Assembly (NCBI RefSeq): GCF_000485795.1
Contig: NZ_AXZL01000068.1
Location: 186,001-250,000 of the forward strand
Length of the DNA: 64,000 nt
Source: Shewanella decolorationis S12
Lineage (GTDB): Bacteria; Pseudomonadota; Gammaproteobacteria; Enterobacterales; Shewanellaceae
Reading direction: 5' to 3'
Every line of letters begins with the position of its first letter. The first letter of the stretch is position 1. This document shows positions 1-7,333 of the stretch, in pieces. The notes under the pieces are model-generated. The model saw only the letters and a list, made by a program, of their open reading frames with translations. It searched no databases and was not told the origin of the DNA. The translations under genes were made by a program, and so were the position numbers.

Positions 1-528
1 GGCAAAGTCGAGCCCTAATTCACCCAAGTTATCGATGGCATTGCCGGCGATAATGCCGAGCAGGGTGGCGAGGTTCCAACCGAGGTAAAAACTCAGGCCG
101 CCGCCCAGCGCGTACCAAGGATCGAATTTATGCAGCTTGCCTTGGTTGGCGATGGCAAAGAGTTCATCGGTCAGTAAAAAGCCCAGAGTGAGGCGCCATT
201 TCAGTGATAAGGGGCTGATTTGGCTGCGCATCGCCATGGCATACAGCAAGTGACGCGAAGTGATCAGCAAAGTCGTGATTAAAATGCTCCACAGACCAAT
301 CCCCGCCTTAACCATACCGAGTGCGACCAATTGTGCGGCGCCCGCAAAAATAATAGCCGACATGGCCTGACTTTCTATTGGTGTCAGACCGACCTCAATC
401 GCGAACGAGCCTGCGAGGATCCCCCAAGGCACCACGGCAATGGTGAGTGGCAACATGGCGAGTGTGCCCTTGAAAAACGCCTTGGTCTTACTGGATGTGT
501 GGGGGTGGACAATATACGGCTCAGACAC
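1..528 (-). CDS. azlC: AzlC family branched-chain amino acid permease subunit (3' truncated by window edge)
   Basis: Large subunit of an AzlCD-type exporter, an inner-membrane protein that extrudes branched-chain amino acids or analogues together with a small AzlD partner. The minus strand is open for 176 codons from a GTG at 526-528, preceded by a good ribosome site (GAGGAG). The protein begins MSEPYIVHPHTSSK. It shows the family features: a first hydrophobic segment with LPLTIAVVPWGILAG, the conserved GAAQLVALGM helix, and TSRHLLYAMAMRS. The frame runs off position 1, so roughly the last quarter is missing. AzlD would be expected just beyond the left edge. The AraC regulator upstream on the same strand is a likely controller. 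Family identity is firm; the substrate is inferred. Confidence 0.85.
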   Translation of the reverse strand, partial: MSEPYIVHPHTSSKTKAFFKGTLAMLPLTIAVVPWGILAGSFAIEVGLTPIESQAMSAIIFAGAAQLVALGMVKAGIGLWSILITTLLITSRHLLYAMAMRSQISPLSLKWRLTLGFLLTDELFAIANQGKLHKFDPWYALGGGLSFYLGWNLATLLGIIAGNAIDNLGELGLDFA

Positions 529-594
529 TCTGACTCCTCACTACGGCTGGGATAAAAAGAATATAAGGGGTTAAGGCTAACGTAAAATCAGGGC

Positions 595-1431
595 TTAAGC
601 TTGGATAATATTGCGGCCAATCTCCTTGGCAAATTGCCCTGGGGTGATCCCGACAGTCTTTTTAAAATGGCGGTTTAAATGGCTTTGATCATGGAAACCA
701 CATTCCATGGCAACATCCAGCAGTTTGATTCCTTGGCCTATTTTTTGTTTTGCCAGTCTGACTCTAGCTTGAGTCTGATAGGCGTGGGGCGGCAGACCAT
801 AACAACGTTGAAATTGTCTGAGCAAATAATAGGGGCTTAATCCCGCGAGTGTGGCCAACTCTTCGAGGGAGATATCGGCCGTGGGATGATCGTCAATAAA
901 GGATTTCACCAAGGCTAATGCGGGTTTAGCGTTTGCCCCCAAGTGTTCACTGGGATAATTTCGGCCATGGCGCGTCATAAGTTGCGTCAGGCTCGAATAG
1001 ACCAGACTTTCGCGCAATAGCCGATTGTCCGAGGTATCTAAGGTGCTAAAAGTGAGGCGCAGCAATTCGGCAAGCTCGGGATCCTGCACTACGGGTTGCG
1101 GGAAATAGGGCGCGCCGCGACTTGAAGTGAACTCCTGAGTCATATTGGCAAATTGAGCAGGGACGGGATACATAGCACGATAGGACCAGCCGTTCTCGGT
1201 GGCGCTACAACCATTATGCACTTCGTCGGCATTGACAAGAATAATGCTGTGCTTGGGTGCTATATGGTTGCCACCAGTGCGATAAAAACGCTGGGCACCC
1301 GTTTCAATCACGCCAACCGTGTAACCTTCGTGGGTATGGCGACTAAAATTTTGCTTATGGTAGCGGGCATTAAGTAGCTCAAGGCCCCCAAGCTCATTGG
1401 CTATGTGGTAGGCCGCATGTTCAGTGTTCAT
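595..1431 (-). CDS. AraC family transcriptional regulator with N-terminal cupin domain
   Basis: A 278-residue transcription factor. Residues about 10-90 form an AraC-type cupin sensor (HTHEGYTVGVIETGAQRFYR, then HIAPKHSIILVNADEVHNG). Residues about 170-270 carry the double helix-turn-helix (ISLEELATLAGLSPYYLLRQFQ, then LLDVAMECGFHDQSHLNRHFKK). The ATG at 1431 follows a strong GGAGG ribosome site. It lies 66 bases upstream of the azlC start on the same strand, an arrangement common for AraC regulators that control small amino-acid exporters, so azlC is the most likely target. The ligand is unknown. Confidence 0.85.
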   Translation of the reverse strand: MNTEHAAYHIANELGGLELLNARYHKQNFSRHTHEGYTVGVIETGAQRFYRTGGNHIAPKHSIILVNADEVHNGCSATENGWSYRAMYPVPAQFANMTQEFTSSRGAPYFPQPVVQDPELAELLRLTFSTLDTSDNRLLRESLVYSSLTQLMTRHGRNYPSEHLGANAKPALALVKSFIDDHPTADISLEELATLAGLSPYYLLRQFQRCYGLPPHAYQTQARVRLAKQKIGQGIKLLDVAMECGFHDQSHLNRHFKKTVGITPGQFAKEIGRNIIQA

Positions 1432-1600
1432 TCGGCCTCCTTTATCGACTGGATGAATGGGCGAGTTGGTTTATCAAGACCAAGGCGTTTAACGCTTGTT
1501 TTGCCAGATAGTAACCCAGAACGCCTCGATACTTTTGTACAAAATTGCGCTTTGCCGTGTTTTTTGGGAAGTTCTGTGCGTTGTTTTCTGACACCAACGC

Positions 1601-2275
1601 TTAGGACCGCGTATGTATCCCATCGGCCAAGCGGGCTAATTGACTAAGATCGGCGCCTACAATGGCAGGTAAATGCTCGCTGATTTTCTCAATCGGCCAG
1701 TCCCACCACGCAATGGCGAGTAATTTGTCTATTACTTCTGGCTCGAATCGCAATTTAATCACAGTCGCGGGGTTACCGCCGACGATGGCATAGGGCGGCA
1801 CATCCTTAGTGACCACGGCTTGACTGGCGATAATGGCGCCGTGGCCAATGTTTACTCCAGGCATAATGGTGGCGTTATAACCTATCCACACATCATGGCC
1901 TATGCGGGTGTCGCCCTTAAAGGGTAAATCCTCGGGCGCTGGCGCCGCCTTCTCCCAACCATTGCCGAAGATATAAAAGGGATAAGTGGAAAAGCCCGAC
2001 ACTTGGTGATTGGCGCCATTCATAATGAATTTAACATCCCGTGCAATGGCACAAAATTTACCAATAATCAGCTTATCGCCAATAAAGTCAAAGTGATAAA
2101 GCACGTTTGACTCGAAACGTTCTGGCCCCGCAGGGTCGTCATAATAGGTGTAATCGCCGACGATAATGTTGTCACGGCTAATAAAGTTCTTCAGAAAACC
2201 CACCTGAGGGAATCCTTTTAAGGGGGATTTGTCATTCGGGTTAGGTCCCATTTGGGATGGGGAATGCGTCGGCAT
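1601..2275 (-). CDS. Vat/CatB-type hexapeptide-repeat O-acetyltransferase
   Basis: A 224-residue left-handed beta-helix acetyltransferase of the xenobiotic (VatD/CatB) class, which uses acetyl-CoA to acetylate a hydroxyl on antibiotics such as streptogramin A or chloramphenicol. Visible hallmarks are [10 protein letters not shown] near residue 40, the catalytic histidine at about residue 90 in NGANHQVSG, and hexapeptide repeats [35 protein letters not shown], with the closing [10 protein letters not shown] turn. The start at 2275 follows GGGAGG. It is about the usual family length (around 210), so it looks complete. Chromosomal members of this family occur in environmental bacteria. Whether this one gives resistance or acts on a native metabolite cannot be told from sequence. 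Confidence 0.85.
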   Translation of the reverse strand: MPTHSPSQMGPNPNDKSPLKGFPQVGFLKNFISRDNIIVGDYTYYDDPAGPERFESNVLYHFDFIGDKLIIGKFCAIARDVKFIMNGANHQVSGFSTYPFYIFGNGWEKAAPAPEDLPFKGDTRIGHDVWIGYNATIMPGVNIGHGAIIASQAVVTKDVPPYAIVGGNPATVIKLRFEPEVIDKLLAIAWWDWPIEKISEHLPAIVGADLSQLARLADGIHTRS

Positions 2276-2398
2276 GTTTGCCTCCCTGTTGATTTAATGG
2301 TTAAGAATTGGGTCGTCGCGCAGTTAGAATTAGAGCTAAGTTAAGAGTCGAGCGCCGTTAAGCACTGGAATGCTCAGTTACACCTGCTGGTAGATCTT

Positions 2399-3292
2399 TT
2401 ACTCACAATAGGCCGCTTCCCTTGCCAATATGGCATGTTTACGGGTTTCACCCCAGCGATAACCGCCAAGTTCACCACTTTGGCGTAGCACTCTATGGCA
2501 GGGGATAAGTAATGCCACCGGATTGGCACCAATCGCCGTACCGACCGCGCGTGAGGCCTTAGGCTTGCCAATGGCCTTGGCAATATCTCCGTAGGAGGCG
2601 ACCTCTCCCTTAGGTAAATTCAGCAGGGCGCGCCACACATTGAGCTGAAAGTTAGTGCCTTTTACCCAGAGTGAGAGCGGGGCTGGCTCGCCTTGGTGTA
2701 TAGCCTGAGTATTAGGTGCTGTTAAATTAACCTCTGCGGCACTCGAGCCCGCAAAGTACTGGCTAAAGAGGTGATCAATTAAGCTTGCCGTTTGCGCCGC
2801 GTCTTCATAAATGGTGGCCTGACTCCAGCTCTGCTTTAGACGTTCCAATGGCGATTGAATTTGCTGCATATCGACAAAATCAAACTGGCAAATGCCCCGG
2901 GCCGTTTGGGCGATAAAGGCCAACCCGAAGGGCGTAGGATGATAGCCATAGGCAATGCTGATCCCTAAACCCTGCTGGCGATATTCGAAGGGGGTGACCG
3001 CCTCGAGTTGCACAAAATGATCGTATAAGCGCGAGCCACTGCTCAGGCCTAACTCATAACTGGCACTTAAGGTCGAGTGGGACGGCTGCAGCAATAACTG
3101 TTTTGCCCGCTCTAGGGTTAAGGCCTGCAAGTAACGTTTGGGAGTGATCCCAGCCCAGCGACTAAAGAGCCGCTGGAAATGGAATTCACTTAAATGGACG
3201 TGCGCCGCAATCTCTGCCAGTGAGGGTTGATGACCCACATGCTGACGAATAAAGTCAATGGCACGCGCAATTCGTTCGTAATCTTGGGTCAT
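2399..3292 (-). CDS. AraC-type regulator fused to O6-methylguanine-DNA methyltransferase (short Ada-like protein)
   Basis: A 297-residue protein joining an AraC helix-turn-helix domain (about residues 5-105: LAEIAAHVHLSEFHFQRLFSRW) to a methylated-DNA-protein cysteine methyltransferase. The suicide site PCHR is at about 264-267, with the acceptor Cys near 265 followed by VLRQSGELGGYRWG. It lacks the N-terminal Cys/zinc domain (AdaA) of E. coli Ada, so it cannot sense methylphosphotriesters in the classical way. The ATG at 3292 is chosen over upstream in-frame codons because GGATAACG precedes it and because it leaves only 13 bases to the upstream SDR gene, removing a long overlap. Likely role: repair of O6-alkylguanine, possibly with autoregulation. 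Confidence 0.85.
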   Translation of the reverse strand: MTQDYERIARAIDFIRQHVGHQPSLAEIAAHVHLSEFHFQRLFSRWAGITPKRYLQALTLERAKQLLLQPSHSTLSASYELGLSSGSRLYDHFVQLEAVTPFEYRQQGLGISIAYGYHPTPFGLAFIAQTARGICQFDFVDMQQIQSPLERLKQSWSQATIYEDAAQTASLIDHLFSQYFAGSSAAEVNLTAPNTQAIHQGEPAPLSLWVKGTNFQLNVWRALLNLPKGEVASYGDIAKAIGKPKASRAVGTAIGANPVALLIPCHRVLRQSGELGGYRWGETRKHAILAREAAYCE

Positions 3293-3305
3293 CGTTATCC
3301 ATTCC

Positions 3306-4073
3306 CTAGGTTTTACAGATGGACACACCACCATCGACCAATAAGGCGATCCCTGTGGTAAAACTGGCCGCATCGGAGGCGAGATATAGCGCCGATTGGG
3401 CAATTTCCGCGGGATCTGCGAGGCGCTTGAGGGCATGGAGGTTTTTCACAAAGGCCAGGGCCTCTGGAGTATTAGCAAACTCCCGCCCCATCGGCGTATC
3501 TGTGCCGCCTGGTAATAGCGCATTGACTCTAATCCCGCGCGCGCCATACTCAACGGCCAAGGATTGGGTTAAGCCAATCATCCCCGCTTTACTCGCCGCA
3601 TAGGCCGCCGTTTGCGGAAAGCCTATGGTATAGCCAACAAAGGAAGATGTAAAAATAATCGACCCTGCGCCACGTTTAAGCATTTGTGGCAATTGATATT
3701 TTGCCGCTAAAAATGCACTGGTAAGGTTGGTTGTTAGGGTGTTTTCCCATTCGGCACGGCTAAGCGCATCCGAATCTACGCCTAACTCACCATTAATACC
3801 GGCATTATTAAAGGCGATATCCAATCCACCATACTGCTCAACGGCAAGTGCCACTAAATCACTGGCATACACCTCGTCGGTCACATCGCCCGCCAGATAA
3901 ACCGCTTCACCGCCTTGAGTGATGATCTCATCCACCAATGAGGCCAATATGGCGCCGCGACGCGCCCCCAGTACCAGTTTTGCGCCTTCACGGGCAAAAA
4001 GTTTTGCGGTGGCATAGCCAATCCCCGAACTTGCCCCAGTAATGATTGCGACCTTTCCCTGTAACACTGCCAT
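3306..4073 (-). CDS. Short-chain dehydrogenase/reductase (SDR family oxidoreductase)
   Basis: A 255-residue classical SDR. The Rossmann glycine motif TGASSGIG lies near the N terminus, NNAG follows in the middle, and the catalytic triad is visible as the Ser of IIFTSSFVG and YAASK (Tyr, Lys). The C terminus ends in the family signature SDAASFTTGIALLVDGG. The ATG at 4073 has GGAG eight bases upstream; an in-frame TTG 30 bases earlier has no ribosome site and is rejected. The ada-like gene starts 13 bases downstream on the same strand, so the two may be co-transcribed. The substrate is not predictable from sequence. Confidence 0.85.
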   Translation of the reverse strand: MAVLQGKVAIITGASSGIGYATAKLFAREGAKLVLGARRGAILASLVDEIITQGGEAVYLAGDVTDEVYASDLVALAVEQYGGLDIAFNNAGINGELGVDSDALSRAEWENTLTTNLTSAFLAAKYQLPQMLKRGAGSIIFTSSFVGYTIGFPQTAAYAASKAGMIGLTQSLAVEYGARGIRVNALLPGGTDTPMGREFANTPEALAFVKNLHALKRLADPAEIAQSALYLASDAASFTTGIALLVDGGVSICKT

Positions 4074-4215
4074 AGATATGTCTCCATTGATTGCCTCGGC
4101 CAATATGCGCCGATAGAAACATAGTGAAGGGTTAGGGGATGCAACTCGACCCGAATCTTGCGCTTTTACACTTGGTTGCTAACGTCGTGAAAGTTGGGTG
4201 GATTATTACTGAGTT

Positions 4216-4590
4216 TTAGGCAACGCCAGCGGCATAAATCAGTAGCAAAGACAGCGGGACGGAAACAACACCGATTAAGCGAAATTGATTCTTAAATGCT
4301 TGGGCTGACCATAGGGCAAATTTACGATGTTTACTCGGCGGCGTGCATGCCAAGCCTATTCCCACACAGAGTAAGACAATGCCTATCGCCAAAAAGATCT
4401 GTGGAAATCGGGTATCGGCGCAATATTGGATAAAAATCACACCCGCAATAATTCGGCTAACCACCTCAACAATATGGAAGTAGGGCTGCTCGCTAAATGC
4501 GATAATACCGTTAGCGAAAGCCGCAGGCTTGATGACCATTACAAGGCTAAAGAACAGCATCAATAGGCCAAAAGCCGCAATAAAGTACAT
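4216..4590 (-). CDS. Small four-helix inner-membrane protein of unknown function
   Basis: A 124-residue hydrophobic protein with about four predicted membrane segments (YFIAAFGLLMLFFSLVMVI, IIAGVIFIQYC, FLAIGIVLLCVGIGLAC, LIGVVSVPLSLLLIYAAG). I do not recognise a named family. Two ATGs six bases apart are possible. The second, at 4590, sits at proper spacing behind AAGGA, whereas the first directly abuts it, so the second is preferred. It is flanked by an SDR gene and a small secreted protein, both minus strand, and neither suggests a role. Confidence 0.65.
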   Translation of the reverse strand: MYFIAAFGLLMLFFSLVMVIKPAAFANGIIAFSEQPYFHIVEVVSRIIAGVIFIQYCADTRFPQIFLAIGIVLLCVGIGLACTPPSKHRKFALWSAQAFKNQFRLIGVVSVPLSLLLIYAAGVA

Positions 4591-4653
4591 CGCCATTCCT
4601 TGTATTGGTTTTTATCTATTTGGCATGGGGAAGCTTGAGTGGCTGCGCTTTAT

Positions 4654-5118
4654 CTACTTTAACTTGAGTCGTAATTGTTCTATTTGCCTATCGATAGACG
4701 CAACCTGTGTATCAGCTTGCTGCGCCACCGCCGACATTTCTTGTGCCAAGCTTTGCTCCCAAGTCGCTCCGGCAAGATTGTTATTGGCGTAACTTCTATC
4801 GTTTCTCAGCTCAACAATACGTTTATCCCTTTGGTCGATAATGAGTTTTCGGTCGTTCTCTAGTTTAGTGATTTCACGGCTAATACGTTGTTTATCAATA
4901 AAATCGCTAATTTCTTGTTTTTTATCCGAGTGAGTAACAGCGTTTGCATGGGCAATATCAGGGCCTTTAACGACGCTACCGACGCCGCTGAGATCTACGG
5001 GTTGGCTATTTTCATCACAGGGATCGGCCTGATATTTTCCGTCGGCACATTGGTATACGGCAGCATTGGCCGAAAAAGGCAGGATAAGTGTAACTAGCAA
5101 TAACGATTTTCTGTCCAT
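4654..5118 (-). CDS. Secreted DUF4124-like coiled-coil protein
   Basis: A 154-residue periplasmic protein. The first 19-20 residues form a signal peptide (LLLVTLILPFSANA). Then comes a short two-Cys element, VYQCADGKYQADPC, that resembles DUF4124 domains, and a long charged helical region (about residues 65-154, ISREITKLENDRKLIIDQRDKRI...) likely to be coiled coil. The ATG at 5118 has GGGGTG upstream; an ATG 12 bases earlier lies inside that ribosome site. The function of this family is not established. It is the last gene before the AT-rich insertion. Confidence 0.65.
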   Translation of the reverse strand: MDRKSLLLVTLILPFSANAAVYQCADGKYQADPCDENSQPVDLSGVGSVVKGPDIAHANAVTHSDKKQEISDFIDKQRISREITKLENDRKLIIDQRDKRIVELRNDRSYANNNLAGATWEQSLAQEMSAVAQQADTQVASIDRQIEQLRLKLK

Positions 5119-5267
5119 AGAACACCCCATTGTCGATTTTGGCTAGATTACTCTGTCATGGTGTAAAAACCAACAGCGAGGTCATGGGGTTTCACCCCTG
5201 CACCCCAATCCCATTAAGCCGTTGGTATGGAAGATGGTCTGTTACTTACAATTAGGATATGCCAAGG

Positions 5268-5291
5268 ATTTAACAATGGGTGGCTCGTTAA
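5268..5291 (+). repeat. 24-base direct repeat, copy 1
   Basis: Core TTTAACAATGGGTG followed by (G/T)CTCG(T/C)TAA. It matches the copy at 5629-5652 in 22 of 24 positions. The two copies are 361 bases apart and bracket the palindromic block upstream of the dGTPase-like gene. They could be the scar of an insertion or duplication. Confidence 0.7.
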
Positions 5292-5357
5292 GCTACCTTG
5301 CTTAGTTAATTTATTTAAGAGCAAAGTCAAAGTCGTGGGGCTTCACCTCACACCCGA

Positions 5358-5389
5358 CCAAGGAGGACTGCTCGTCCTATCCTCCTTGG
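5358..5389. repeat. Perfect 10-bp inverted repeat (stem-loop)
   Basis: Arms CCAAGGAGGA (5358-5367) and TCCTCCTTGG (5380-5389) with a 12-base loop. There is no T-run on either side, so it is not a typical intrinsic terminator. It sits inside the repeat-rich stretch. Confidence 0.7.
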
Positions 5390-5489
5390 ATGCTCCAAGA
5401 CGCCCCTAACGGAGTTGAAAGCCCCTTGTGCTCATTGCCAAATTTGCTATCGCTTCCGAAGGATGCGTCCCTGCACCTGCGAAAGCTAG

Positions 5490-5507
5490 CTTGCCATCCA
5501 TGGCAAG
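5490..5507. repeat. Inverted repeat centred on GCCATCCATGGC
   Basis: Arms CTTGCCAT and ATGGCAAG separated by two bases. The inner 12-mer GCCATCCATGGC recurs in opposite orientation at 7133-7144, on the other side of the dGTPase-like gene. Confidence 0.65.
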
Positions 5508-5628
5508 ACTCACGCAATTTGTCTATTCGCCCTGCGGCAACTCCGAGGGGAGGTGAACTCCCTCCGCTTTTGTGTTGTTTGCAAGTCATGCAAAGCAAAC
5601 CGAGTAATGCTTACAACCACGTTTAGAA

Positions 5629-5652
5629 ATTTAACAATGGGTGTCTCGCTAA
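5629..5652 (+). repeat. 24-base direct repeat, copy 2
   Basis: Second copy of the repeat at 5268-5291 (22/24 identical). It lies about 90 bases upstream of the dGTPase-like start. Confidence 0.7.
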
Positions 5653-5738
5653 ATTAAATTGCAGATTGAATGTCTTCCAAAAGTAAATTATGTTGCTGAA
5701 CTAAAAGTAATAGTTCGATTTTTAGTAAGGGTAAATTG

Positions 5739-6959
5739 ATGTACGATATTGAAGTAATTGACTATGCAAAAGAGCAAGAGAATATAATCTCTAAATTAGA
5801 GTATCGCGTGCATGTTCACGATGATGGTCGTTCTGTAAACCGTCATGACTTGATGCGGGACTATGCGAGAGTTCTATATTCTTCATCGTTTAGACGTTTG
5901 CAAGGCAAGATGCAATTATTGGGAGTAGATGCTAATAAGTTCAATCGAAATCGACTTACTCATAGTTTAGAAGTTGCACAAATTGCTCGTTCCATCGCTT
6001 ATGATCTCAAACTACAACATACGGTTGTGGCTGAAACTGCTTCCCTTGCACATGATATTGGTAATCCTCCTTTTGGGCATTATGGTGAAATTGTACTTAA
6101 CGAATTGAGTAGTGGATGTGGTGGTTATGAAGGGAATGCACAAGCATTCAGGATTTTGCGAATACTAGAGAAAAAACATTATGCGTATCAAGGGTTAAAC
6201 CTTAACGTCCGTACTTTAATGGCTATAACTAAATACTTCTTTAATAAGCAACAGAATAGTAAAAAGTTCTTATATGATTCTGATTATAATTTTTTAAAAG
6301 CAGAGCTTGAAAGCAAAGAGGTTACTGTTACCAAAAGTATCGATGCGGAGATAATGGATTTAGCCGATGAAATTGCTTACGCTGCTCATGACTTAGAAGA
6401 CGCATTAAGTTTTGGAATGATCAGCTTAGGTGAAATTGTTCATGAATTTAGCATTAGCGATAAATTTAAAGACGCATACCCTACAATGTCTAAAATTGCA
6501 CAAGATGCACAAGCCGAAGCAATGAAAGCTAGCCGAAGCGGTACATCAGAAGAATATGCTATTGTTCTAAAGAAAGAGTTGACCTCCAAAATAGTTAATA
6601 CTTTATGCTCTGACATTGGGCTAGTGGGTGGTTGCTTGGGTTATAAACACCATGCAAAACTAGCGGAAGGTCTTAAAAAATTACTGTTTAAAGCGATACT
6701 TAGAAAGAAAGACATTCAGCTCTATGAACGACGTGGTGAGCAAATTATTAGAGGTTTATTCGAGGTGTATTCTGATGAAAAATATAATAAAAGTAATATA
6801 TTGCTCCCACCAGAATTGCGCTCAATTAACGACTGTAAAACTCGTTTAGTTACTGACTATATCTCAGGTATGATGGACTCATATGCTGCTCAGGAGTACG
6901 AAAAATACTTCGGAAAGGGGAGTGCTGATAAATGTTACTTTAATTCGAGAGGATTATAA
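5739..6959 (+). CDS. HD-domain deoxynucleoside triphosphate triphosphohydrolase (dGTPase-like), possible phage-defence enzyme
   Basis: A 406-residue dGTPase-family enzyme expected to split dGTP (or other dNTPs) into deoxynucleoside and triphosphate. The HD metal site is visible: His75 in RLTHSLEVAQIAR, His105-Asp106 in AHDIGNPPFGHYGE, and Asp210 in MDLADEIAYAAHDLEDAL. The family signature YEGNAQAFRIL follows near 130-140. The N-terminal arginine-rich element with SSSFRRLQGKMQL is also typical. The ATG at 5739 lies after AAGGG; a TTG three bases earlier is rejected. The gene is distinctly AT-rich with many TTA/AAA codons compared with neighbours, is alone on its strand, and is flanked by repeats, all signs of horizontal acquisition. 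Some stand-alone dGTPases of this family protect against phage by depleting dNTPs. Housekeeping Dgt function is the alternative. Confidence 0.85.
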   Translation: MYDIEVIDYAKEQENIISKLEYRVHVHDDGRSVNRHDLMRDYARVLYSSSFRRLQGKMQLLGVDANKFNRNRLTHSLEVAQIARSIAYDLKLQHTVVAETASLAHDIGNPPFGHYGEIVLNELSSGCGGYEGNAQAFRILRILEKKHYAYQGLNLNVRTLMAITKYFFNKQQNSKKFLYDSDYNFLKAELESKEVTVTKSIDAEIMDLADEIAYAAHDLEDALSFGMISLGEIVHEFSISDKFKDAYPTMSKIAQDAQAEAMKASRSGTSEEYAIVLKKELTSKIVNTLCSDIGLVGGCLGYKHHAKLAEGLKKLLFKAILRKKDIQLYERRGEQIIRGLFEVYSDEKYNKSNILLPPELRSINDCKTRLVTDYISGMMDSYAAQEYEKYFGKGSADKCYFNSRGL

Positions 6960-7105
6960 CCAGTAAGATTAGTGTAAGTGTGGTCATGGCCTATTCCAAA
7001 TGTTTATTTAGTCTTAACATCATTGTGATGGCGTATTAGTATTCACTCTAACCACTGATTATGCAGAAATTTTCCAAAGCCGGATTCGATTGCTGACGTG
7101 ACCTT

Positions 7106-7125
7106 CGATGATATGGATATCATCG
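7106..7125. repeat. Perfect palindrome with 9-bp arms
   Basis: Arms CGATGATAT and ATATCATCG around GG, lying 147 bases after the dGTPase-like stop codon. No T-run follows. Its role is unknown; it could be part of a repetitive extragenic element. Confidence 0.6.
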
Positions 7126-7252
7126 CAGAGCCGCCATGGATGGCTTCACGGCGTGTCACGGAAGCAATGGAATTCGGCGTATCCACGACTGAACATAAAC
7201 CTTTAATCTTTGTTATCTCACCAAGCTTTCTGCCAATTTAGCCTGCAAACAA

Positions 7253-7280
7253 AAACAGCCGCAAATATTTGCGGCTGTTT
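7253..7280. terminator. Bidirectional intrinsic terminator downstream of panP
   Basis: A perfect 28-base palindrome built on CAGCCGCAAAT/ATTTGCGGCTG with flanking AAA/TTT. It lies 53 bases past the panP stop on the minus strand and also faces the dGTPase-like gene. Confidence 0.85.
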
Positions 7281-7333
7281 GCGATTAACACTCTGTATTT
7301 GAAATAGATTTAAAGCTTACGCTAAATCGCTCG

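Larger units (their letters stand above)
5119..5738. other. 620-base non-coding stretch rich in palindromes and short repeats
   Basis: No convincing gene. It holds two imperfect copies of a GTC(A/G)TGGGG(T/C)TTCACC motif (about 5182 and 5333), a perfect 10-bp inverted repeat (5358-5389), an 8-bp inverted repeat around GCCATCCATGGC (5490-5507) and a 24-base direct repeat (5268-5291 and 5629-5652). This composition resembles mobile or repetitive intergenic DNA rather than a promoter region. The last ~100 bases are AT-rich and probably carry the promoter of the downstream dGTPase-like gene. Confidence 0.6.
6960..7333. other. 374-base intergenic stretch with palindromes, no gene
   Basis: I see no supportable coding region. 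It contains a perfect 20-base palindrome (7106-7125), the 12-mer GCCATGGATGGC (7133-7144) that mirrors the one at 5493-5504, and the bidirectional terminator at 7253-7280. Probably the right flank of the dGTPase insertion. Confidence 0.6.

Noticed and set aside
1153..1377. Plus-strand open frames inside the AraC gene and similar antisense frames elsewhere
   Set aside because: They lie antisense to well-supported genes, lack ribosome sites and have no recognisable protein features.
5268..5652. attC-like sites (RYYYAAC ... GTTRRRY) in the repeat block
   Set aside because: ATTTAAC and GTTAAGC fit the consensus letters, but they are only about 12 bases apart, without the folded arms of an attC, and no integrase gene is present.
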